64,000 nucleotides of DNA from Gordonia hankookensis (GTDB lineage Bacteria > Actinomycetota > Actinomycetes > Mycobacteriales > Mycobacteriaceae): positions 62,001-126,000 of the forward strand of contig NZ_JACWMS010000002.1 of assembly GCF_014673215.1 (NCBI RefSeq), given 5' to 3'. Below, one piece after another: positions 58,028 to 64,000 of the stretch. Under the pieces are notes generated by a model that saw nothing but the letters and a program-made list of their open reading frames with translations, did not search any database and was not told the DNA's origin. How positions within the stretch are numbered: the first letter of the stretch is position 1; each line of letters starts with the position of its first letter. The translations under genes were made by a program, and so were the position numbers.

Positions 58028-58078
58028 TGGTTGAGTAGCCACGCGCGAGCGCAGCGAGCCCGAGGCGTATCGAAACCC
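58028..58078. repeat. Dispersed actinobacterial intergenic repeat (GGTTGAGTAGC...GTATCGAAACC)
   Basis: The stretch begins GGTTGAGTAGCCACG, has CGAGCGCAGCGAGC in the middle and ends GTATCGAAACC. I recognise this as the intergenic element found in many copies in Gordonia and related actinobacteria. It is partly self-complementary (GGTT/AACC ends, GCTCGCTGCGCTCG-like core). Only one copy is in this window. Confidence 0.65.
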
Positions 58079-58084
58079 CCGTGC

Positions 58085-59164
58085 CTAACCCCCGGCGACC
58101 AACCCCCGACCACTCACCATCGGCAGGTCCAACGCGGTCACCAGACCCGGCTTCGCATCCACCACGGCGGCAACGGAATTGACCAGCCGCATCGCCGTCA
58201 CGATCATCCCCGACACATTGTGGTCACCGTTCTCACCGTGGTGGACGAACTCGACCTTCATCTCCGGTTCACCGGAGATGAGGACGCGGTAGCAACCGTC
58301 GCCCTCGGCGGGGGTCGGCCAGTCGGGACACTGCCGAGGATCCGTGCGGGTGTAGTGCTCGAGTACGACGCGATCGACGCCGTCGACCTGCCCGACCACC
58401 TCGAAATGCAGTGCCGCCATGGTCCCTTCGCGGATCTCCACGGACACCGTCGAATAGTCGCGGTCCGCTGCCACCCGGTCGTGACGTTCGATCAACGGCT
58501 CGTCCAGGGTCAGCCCGAGTCCGGCGGCGATCTGCCGGACCACGCTGCCCCACCCCATCGCCAGCACTCCCGGCAGCAGGAGCAGGGGCGTCGCATCCAT
58601 CGGCTGCCCGAACCCGAAGATGTCCTTCATGACCACCGGCTGGTAGTAGGTCGAGTAGTCGGCGATCTCGAGGCAGCGCACCTCGTCGATCCGCTGCGAG
58701 AGGCTCGTCATCGCCAAGGGCAGAACGTCGTTGGCGAACCCGGGATCGATGCCGTTCACGTGCAGGCTTGCGTTGCCGGATTCGCCTGCGGCCGCGATCC
58801 GGTCGAGCAGTTCCTGGTTGAGGATGCCCTGCGGGAACTGAAGCACCACCGGGCCGCTCGACACGACGTTGATCCCGTTCTCGACGAAGAAGATGAGATC
58901 GTCGATCGCCTCGAAGATTCGATCGTCGGTCATCGCGGTGTGCACGATGCAGTCGGGCCGCAGGGCGATCAGCGCGTCACGGTCGTCGGTGGCGATGACA
59001 CCGAGTTCTCGATCGAGCCCGGCGAGGTCGCCGGCATCCCGGCCGACCTTGGCCGGGTCCGACACCCAGACCCCGACGAGCTCCAGATCAGGCCGGGCAT
59101 CGATCCCGGCGATTGCATGCCTACCCACGGTTCCGGTCGACCACTCGACCACACGAAGAGTCAT
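58085..59164 (-). CDS. DapB-like NAD(P)H-dependent reductase
   Basis: A 359-residue paralogue of the genes at 1846 and 39560: VVEWSTGTVGRHAIAGI opens the Rossmann fold, and NGIDPGFANDVLPLAM follows in the middle. Substrate unknown. ATG 59164 is preceded by GGGG; an ATG at 59182 would overlap the operator-like sequence. Unlike its paralogues it stands alone, and eleven bases upstream of its start is a match to the KstR consensus, which would place it under cholesterol-type control. It ends beside the dispersed repeat. Confidence 0.75.
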   Translation of the reverse strand: MTLRVVEWSTGTVGRHAIAGIDARPDLELVGVWVSDPAKVGRDAGDLAGLDRELGVIATDDRDALIALRPDCIVHTAMTDDRIFEAIDDLIFFVENGINVVSSGPVVLQFPQGILNQELLDRIAAAGESGNASLHVNGIDPGFANDVLPLAMTSLSQRIDEVRCLEIADYSTYYQPVVMKDIFGFGQPMDATPLLLLPGVLAMGWGSVVRQIAAGLGLTLDEPLIERHDRVAADRDYSTVSVEIREGTMAALHFEVVGQVDGVDRVVLEHYTRTDPRQCPDWPTPAEGDGCYRVLISGEPEMKVEFVHHGENGDHNVSGMIVTAMRLVNSVAAVVDAKPGLVTALDLPMVSGRGLVAGG

Positions 59165-59174
59165 GACCCCAAGG

Positions 59175-59188
59175 TAGAACATGTTCCA
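59175..59188. promoter_or_regulatory. KstR-like operator TNNAACNNGTTNNA
   Basis: TAGAACATGTTCCA fits the published mycobacterial KstR consensus TNNAACNNGTTNNA at every fixed position. It lies 11 bases upstream of the DapB-like start on the minus strand and about 85 bases upstream of the GDPD-like gene on the plus strand. Confidence 0.5.
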
Positions 59189-59271
59189 ATTCTGCCGTGT
59201 GATTTTGCCGATCCCGGTGGCCCCCGCGGGGATTCACCTCTCGTTTGCCGAGGTCACGTACGGTCGGTGAG

Positions 59272-60117
59272 GTGACCGATCCGCCCGCACCGACGGCCGT
59301 CGTCCACGACGGCCACACCACCCAGATCAAATGGCACCGGGCGCGTCGTCGTGCCGACGACCCCGCTTTCACGACGTCCCGCATCGTCGAGGGCATGACG
59401 CTCGGCGCGAGTGTCGAAGTCGACCTGGTGATCCATGCCGATCGTGGATTCGCGGTCCTGCACGACCGCGACGTCGCACACGCCACCACGGGAACCGGCC
59501 GCATCTCCGAACTCCCGGCGAGCTATGTCCGCACACTGTTCCTGCGGTCCGACACCGGGGTTCCGCTCGATGAGCCGGTCCTGCTCCTCGAGGACCTCTC
59601 CGACGTCATCGCCCGGCCGACCGTTCATCCGGACGCGTTGCTGCAGTTGGATTTCAAGGAGGACGCCAAGGCATTGGACACCGCAGCGATCGACACCTTC
59701 GCGCGTGCGGTCGCCCCGATCGCGCGGAATGCGATCCTCTCGTGCGGTGATGCAGAGGCCGTACGCCTGTTGACCGACCCGGTCCCGGGCATCCGTGTCG
59801 GTTACGACCCCTGCCATCACGGCGCCGTCGACCGGGTGCTGCGCTCGGGTGATTTCGCGGCCTTCGTCGAGCGCGCGGTCACGGCGTCGCCCCGCGCCGA
59901 GCTGATCTACCTCGAACGCCGGTTGATCCTCGAGGCGGATCGTCGCGGGTTCGACGTCATCGCCGCATTCCACGCCTACGCGCGCACCGTCGACGCCTAC
60001 ACGCTCCAGCGCGCCGACGACGAGTCCGTCCGACAGGCGCGACGGCTCGTCGAACTGCGGGTCGATCAGATCACCACCGACGACCCGGAGGGGCTGATCG
60101 CGGCATTGACCGGGTGA
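59272..60117 (+). CDS. Glycerophosphodiester phosphodiesterase-like protein
   Basis: A protein of about 281 residues with the GDPD barrel pattern: KWHRARRRADDPAFT at the N-terminus (the family's H-R-G is degenerate here, H-R-A), GASVEVDLVIHADRGFAVLHDRDVAHATTGTGRI, which holds the E-x-D metal ligands and the second catalytic histidine (H-D), and LLQLDFKED later (E/K-x-E motif replaced by D-F-K). Enzymes of this type cleave glycerophosphodiesters. The loss of the first glycine and of parts of the metal site makes activity uncertain. GTG 59272 is chosen; an ATG at 59245 is in frame. Confidence 0.75.
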   Translation: MTDPPAPTAVVHDGHTTQIKWHRARRRADDPAFTTSRIVEGMTLGASVEVDLVIHADRGFAVLHDRDVAHATTGTGRISELPASYVRTLFLRSDTGVPLDEPVLLLEDLSDVIARPTVHPDALLQLDFKEDAKALDTAAIDTFARAVAPIARNAILSCGDAEAVRLLTDPVPGIRVGYDPCHHGAVDRVLRSGDFAAFVERAVTASPRAELIYLERRLILEADRRGFDVIAAFHAYARTVDAYTLQRADDESVRQARRLVELRVDQITTDDPEGLIAALTG

Positions 60118-60310
60118 GCAGCCGGCCTCGGCGACCACGCTCCCCGATGCACTGTCCCCGGGTCGACCACGCCGCACCGATCCTTGCCACCGGCATCCGA
60201 CGTGAGTAATCTGCGTCACATTCAGGGCAACGGCGCCCGGCCATCTCCCCAGGTCACGGCAGTGCACCTCGTCCGGTTCGCCTCCCCCGCGAAGGAAGTC
60301 GAGGTATCTC

Positions 60311-61300
60311 ATGCTCGTATCGTGCGCCTTCCCGACCGCCCTGGACACTCCCGACAACATCGTTGTGGCCGAACAGCTCGGCTATCACCGTGCCTGGGTG
60401 TACGACACCCCGCAGCAAAGTGCAGACGTGTGGATGACGCTCGCGCTGGCCGCCGACCGGACCGACCGGATCGGGCTCGGCCCCGGCGTCCTGGTGCCGA
60501 GCCTGCGACACCCGATGGTCAATGCCGCGGCCACCGCCACGCTCTCAGCGCTGGCACCCGGTCGCGTCGCCGTCGCCTTCGGAACCGGATTCACCGGTCG
60601 CCGCGCAATGGGCTATGGGGCGGTTCGATGGTCGTTCATGGCGTCCTACATCCGTGCGTACCGGGCACTGCTGCGGGGCGAGGTCATCGAGTGGGAGGGC
60701 GCGACGATGCAGATGCTCCATCCCGCCGGACACGCGCCCGCCCGACCGATCGAGGTCCCGATCTACATCGGCGCTCTCGGCCCGAAGGGCAACACGGTCG
60801 CGCGCGATCTGGGCGACGGACTCTTCGCCACCCTCCAGTCACCCGAGTTCATGTCCGAACACGAGCATGTCGCGTTCCTCGAATGGGGCACGGTTCTCGA
60901 CGACGGCGAGCCGACCGATTCCGAGCACGCGCGCGACGCCGCAGGCCCTGGCTGGGCATTGTCGTTGCACGGCGCGTACGAGTTCGCCGGCCCCGACGCG
61001 GTACGCACGCTGCCCGGCGGCGACGAATGGCTCGACATCGTCGAGAGCCACCCCGACGGCCGGCGGCACCTGTTCGTCCACGCCGACCACTGCGTGGCTC
61101 TCAATGCCGCCGACGAGGCTGCCTGGCAGGCCGGTGGGCACCGCACCCTCCGCGAGGTGACCCTCAGTGGAACGCGTGAGGAGATCCGGCGCGCCCTCGA
61201 TGCCCACGAGGCACACGGCGTCACCGAGATCGTGATCCAGCCCTGCGGACCGGCAGTGGATCGAGAGCTCGAGAGATTCCTCGACGCGGCCCGCATCTGA
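60311..61300 (+). CDS. LLM-class F420-dependent oxidoreductase
   Basis: A 329-residue luciferase-like protein: HRAWVYDTPQQSADVWMTLALAADRTDRIGLGPGVLVPSLRHP, then LAPGRVAVAFGTGFTGRRAMG and VPIYIGALGPKGNTVARDLGDG, as in F420-dependent reductases. AAGGAAG precedes ATG 60311. The 193 bases upstream (60118-60310) have no recognisable motif. It is followed 49 bases later by the SMP-30-like gene. Substrate unknown. Confidence 0.87.
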   Translation: MLVSCAFPTALDTPDNIVVAEQLGYHRAWVYDTPQQSADVWMTLALAADRTDRIGLGPGVLVPSLRHPMVNAAATATLSALAPGRVAVAFGTGFTGRRAMGYGAVRWSFMASYIRAYRALLRGEVIEWEGATMQMLHPAGHAPARPIEVPIYIGALGPKGNTVARDLGDGLFATLQSPEFMSEHEHVAFLEWGTVLDDGEPTDSEHARDAAGPGWALSLHGAYEFAGPDAVRTLPGGDEWLDIVESHPDGRRHLFVHADHCVALNAADEAAWQAGGHRTLREVTLSGTREEIRRALDAHEAHGVTEIVIQPCGPAVDRELERFLDAARI

Positions 61301-61349
61301 GTCCCATCGAATCGACAACCGTCCGACCCACCGTCCAGGAGGACACCGC

Positions 61350-62267
61350 ATGAGCATTGCCGGCAACGCTTCGAGTCGTGGCATCACCACTGTTGCAGAC
61401 GGATTCGCGTACCTCGAATGCCCGCGGTGGCACGCCGGACGCATCTGGTTCGTGGACTTCTACACCTACCGCGTGTGTTCGGCAGCCGAGGACGGCAGCG
61501 ACCTGCGGGTCGAGGCGGAGGTGCCGCAGCAACCGTCCGGGCTCGGCTGGCTGCCCGACGATCGGCTGCTGATCGTCTCGATGCGCGACGCGCGGATCCT
61601 CCGTCGCGAGCCGAACGGCGAGCTGGTGACACACGCCGATCTCTCCGGATACGTGACCGGACATCCGAACGACATGGTCGTCGACCCGTCATCCGGACGC
61701 GCCTACGTCGGCGAGTTCGGATTCGACCTCATGGGCGGTGCACCACTGCAGACCGCGGTGCTCTTGCGAGTGGATCCCGATGGGTCGGTCACTGTCGCTG
61801 CCGACGACCTGTGGTTCCCCAACGGCAGTGTGATCACCGACGACGGGGTCCTGCTGGTCGACGAGACCTTCGGTAATCGGGTGACCGCCTTCGACATCGG
61901 CGACGACGGCGGGCTCACCAACCGTCGGGTCTGGGCTCAGTTCGGCGAGTTGCCCACGGACACCGAGATCGAGAAGGCGCTTCCCCAACTCTCCGTGGCA
62001 CCCGACGGTTGCTGCCTCGACGCCGACGGCGCGCTCTGGATCGCCGACGCGCTGGGCGCCCGTCTCGTCCGGGTCGTCGAGGGCGGCGACATCGTCGATG
62101 AGGTCCCGGCGGGCACCGGCGTGTTCGCCTGCATGCTGGGCGGATCGGACGGGCGCACGTTGTTCGCCTGCGCCGCACCCGATTTCCACGAGGAAGCCCG
62201 CAAGAACGCGCGCGAGGGAAGCCTCATCGCGATGTCGGTGGACGTACCCCACGCAGGAACGCCCTGA
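61350..62267 (+). CDS. SMP-30/gluconolactonase-like beta-propeller hydrolase
   Basis: A 305-residue six-bladed propeller: FAYLECPRWHAGRIWFVDFYTYRV holds the E metal ligand of the family's start, GHPNDMVVDPSSGRAYVGEFGF the N-D ligands, WFPNGSVITDDGVLLVDETFGNRV and PDGCCLDADGALWIADALGARLVRV the rest. These are the residues that hold calcium or zinc in SMP-30 lactonases. It probably opens a lactone. CCAGGAGGA precedes ATG 61350. It converges on purL. Confidence 0.88.
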   Translation: MSIAGNASSRGITTVADGFAYLECPRWHAGRIWFVDFYTYRVCSAAEDGSDLRVEAEVPQQPSGLGWLPDDRLLIVSMRDARILRREPNGELVTHADLSGYVTGHPNDMVVDPSSGRAYVGEFGFDLMGGAPLQTAVLLRVDPDGSVTVAADDLWFPNGSVITDDGVLLVDETFGNRVTAFDIGDDGGLTNRRVWAQFGELPTDTEIEKALPQLSVAPDGCCLDADGALWIADALGARLVRVVEGGDIVDEVPAGTGVFACMLGGSDGRTLFACAAPDFHEEARKNAREGSLIAMSVDVPHAGTP

Positions 62268-62282
62268 AACCGGGCGGCCGTG

Positions 62283-64000
62283 TCAGCCGAACAAGGTCGG
62301 CAGCGTGCCCTCGTAGACCTCGCGCAGTTCGGTGAGCGGGATCTCGAACTGATCCTGCACCGACACCGCGTCGCTGCCCTGATCCACCACGCCGACCCGG
62401 GCCCACGGCATGCCGCGTGCGTCGAGCATCGAGGTGAATCGTGACTCCTCGGTGCGCGGCACCGCGACGACGGCTCGACCGGCCGACTCGGAGAACAGCC
62501 ACACGAATGGATCGGCCCCCTCGGGAAGCAGGATCCGACAACCGGTCTCGCCGGCGAGCGCGGACTCGACGACCGCCTGGATGAGTCCGCCCTCGGACAG
62601 GTCGTGCGCAGCGGACACGAGACCGTCCCGGGAGGCCGCCATCAGGATGTCGGCCAGCAAGCGCTCGCGTTCGAGGTCGACCTGCGGCGGCACACCGCCG
62701 AGATGGTCGTGGACGACCTGCGCCCAGATCGAGCCGTCGAACTCGTCGAGGGTCGATCCGAGCAGGATCAGGGTCTCCCCCGGCTCGGTACCGAAACCGG
62801 TGGGGATGCGGCGATGCACGTCGTCGATCACACCCAGCACACCGACCACCGGCGTGGGCAGGATCGGGGTCGAGCCGGTCTGGTTGTAGAAGCTCACGTT
62901 GCCGCCCGTCACCGGGATGCCCAGCTGCGCGCAGCCGTCGGCGAGCCCGCGCACGGCCTGCTGGAACTGCCACATCACCGCCGGGTCCTCGGGAGAACCG
63001 AAGTTCAGACAGTTCGTCACCGCCTTGGGTGCCGCACCCGACACCGCGACGTTCCGGTAGGCCTCGGCCAGCGCGAGCTGTGCGCCGCGGTAGGGATCGA
63101 GGAAGGTGTAGCGACCCGACGCGTCGGTCGCCAGCGCGATGCCGCGGCCCGAGCTCTCGTCGATCCGGATCATGCCGGAGTCGGCGTTCTCGGCGAGCAC
63201 GGTGTTGCCGCGGACGTACCTGTCGTACTGCTCAGTGATGAACTTGCGGCTGCACAGGGCAGGCGAGCCGAGCATCTGCAGGGTGGTCGCGCGCAGTTTC
63301 TCCGCGGTGTCCGGACGCGCCAGGTGTGCGGTCGTCGACTCGATGACGCCGTCCTGCCACTCGGGTCGCAGAACCGGACGATCGTAGACCGGACCGTCGT
63401 GGGCGACGGTGCGGGGCGGGACGTCGACGACGGTCTCACCGTGCCAGGTGATCTGCAGGTGTTCCCCGTCGGTGACCTCACCGATCACGGTGGCCAACAC
63501 GTCCCACTTCTTGCAGACCTCGAGGAACGCGTCCACGTTGTCGGGGGTGACCACGGCGCACATGCGTTCCTGCGACTCGCTGGAGAGCACCTCCGCCGGG
63601 GTCATGCCCTCGGCACGCATCGGCACCTTCTCCAGATCGATGTGCATGCCACCGTCGCCGGCGGCAGCGAGTTCCGAGGTCGCGCAGGACAGTCCGGCGC
63701 CGCCGAGATCCTGGATGCCGACGACCAGACCGGCGTGATAGAGCTCGAGGCAGCACTCGATGAGCACCTTCTCGGTGAACGGATCGCCGACCTGCACGCT
63801 CGGCAGCTTCTTGCGATTGGGACCGGCATTATCGCCGGAGTCGTCGAAGGTCTCCGACGCGAGCACCGACACGCCGCCGATGCCGTCGAGCCCGGTGCGC
63901 GCACCGAACAGGATGATCTTGTTGCCCGCTCCCGACGCGAACGCCAGATGCAGGTCCTCGGTCCGCAGCACGCCCGCACAGAGGGCGTTGACCAGCGGAT
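62283..64000 (-). CDS. purL: Phosphoribosylformylglycinamidine synthase subunit PurL, C-terminal part (5' end outside window)
   Basis: The frame is open to the window edge, so the N-terminus is missing; about 571 residues are visible. The AIRS-like dimerisation and ATP domains are clear: [78 protein letters not shown] and [18 protein letters not shown]. It carries out the ATP-dependent amidation of FGAR in step 4 of purine synthesis, with PurQ and PurS. It is a housekeeping gene and marks the end of the catabolic island. Confidence 0.97.
   Translation of the reverse strand, partial: PLVNALCAGVLRTEDLHLAFASGAGNKIILFGARTGLDGIGGVSVLASETFDDSGDNAGPNRKKLPSVQVGDPFTEKVLIECCLELYHAGLVVGIQDLGGAGLSCATSELAAAGDGGMHIDLEKVPMRAEGMTPAEVLSSESQERMCAVVTPDNVDAFLEVCKKWDVLATVIGEVTDGEHLQITWHGETVVDVPPRTVAHDGPVYDRPVLRPEWQDGVIESTTAHLARPDTAEKLRATTLQMLGSPALCSRKFITEQYDRYVRGNTVLAENADSGMIRIDESSGRGIALATDASGRYTFLDPYRGAQLALAEAYRNVAVSGAAPKAVTNCLNFGSPEDPAVMWQFQQAVRGLADGCAQLGIPVTGGNVSFYNQTGSTPILPTPVVGVLGVIDDVHRRIPTGFGTEPGETLILLGSTLDEFDGSIWAQVVHDHLGGVPPQVDLERERLLADILMAASRDGLVSAAHDLSEGGLIQAVVESALAGETGCRILLPEGADPFVWLFSESAGRAVVAVPRTEESRFTSMLDARGMPWARVGVVDQGSDAVSVQDQFEIPLTELREVYEGTLPTLFG

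Noticed and set aside
56834..59275. A plus-strand open frame of 813 codons
   Set aside because: It overlaps the amidohydrolase in another frame and is antisense to the DapB-like gene; both real genes have clear motifs and this frame has none.

Overview
The window is a chromosomal segment of a high-GC Gram-positive actinomycete, most likely a mycolic-acid-containing relative of Gordonia, Rhodococcus or Mycobacterium. The signs are strong G/C third-position bias, very tight ATGA/GTGA/TGATG gene overlaps, F420-type luciferase-like enzymes, a mycofactocin-type short-chain dehydrogenase, an MTB12-like lipoprotein and acyl-CoA dehydrogenases that come in two-gene heteromeric pairs. I see no rRNA, tRNA, CRISPR array, insertion sequence or phage gene. 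About 64 protein genes are supported; the genes at both edges are cut by the window (a beta-hydroxyacid dehydrogenase on the left, purL on the right).

Layout. 1-950: end of a dehydrogenase gene and a TetR regulator. 968-5991 (minus): CoA ligase, aldehyde dehydrogenase, DapB-like reductase, mycofactocin-type SDR. 6203-10986: TetR regulator divergent from an ACAD / APH-type kinase / enoyl-CoA hydratase / quinone-oxidoreductase operon that resembles the phosphorylation-dependent 4-hydroxyacyl-CoA route. 11124-14353: TetR with an unknown partner, then an F420-type oxidoreductase and an SDR. 14380-22295 (minus): seven-gene beta-oxidation operon (ACAD, SDR, CoA transferase, crotonase, thiolase, ACAD, CoA ligase). 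22380-28015 (minus): branched-chain-amino-acid-type ABC importer with a fused LivH-LivM permease and two small unknown proteins. 28361-34011 (plus): CMD-family protein, Rieske oxygenase, small partner, amidohydrolase, SnoaL-like protein and an ACAD pair. 34107-37801 (minus): lipoprotein, then crotonase plus a second ACAD pair. 37993-40636 (plus): TetR, TesB thioesterase, DapB-like reductase. 40695-45767: MeaB-like GTPase, thiolase and CoA ligase (minus), two SDRs (plus). 45856-50016 (minus): crotonase, third ACAD pair, CoA ligase. 50147-51603 (plus): KshB-like reductase and an EthD-like protein. 51664-55718 (minus): CoA transferase, F420-type enzyme and a two-subunit B12 acyl-CoA mutase. 55922-57959 (plus): DtxR-like regulator and ACMSD-type amidohydrolase. 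58085-62267: ordinary accessory genes; then purL.

How the genes fit together. The inventory reads as a large catabolic island for a carboxylated, probably cyclic or branched (terpenoid/steroid-like) compound: import, CoA activation, alpha/beta dehydrogenation, hydration, oxidation, thiolysis, Rieske hydroxylation, and carbon-skeleton rearrangement by a B12 mutase with its G-protein chaperone. The substrate cannot be read from the sequence.

The most notable signal is regulatory. A palindrome GAGAAT-N3-ATTCTC recurs in the promoter regions at about 6.0, 6.9, 12.4, 28.3, 34.7, 37.9, 38.7, 44.2, 50.1 and 55.9 kb, almost always with a weaker second copy centred 20-22 bp away and often with a -10-like hexamer inside it. 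It ties nearly all the operons from 1 to 57 kb into one apparent regulon, probably controlled by one of the local TetR proteins.
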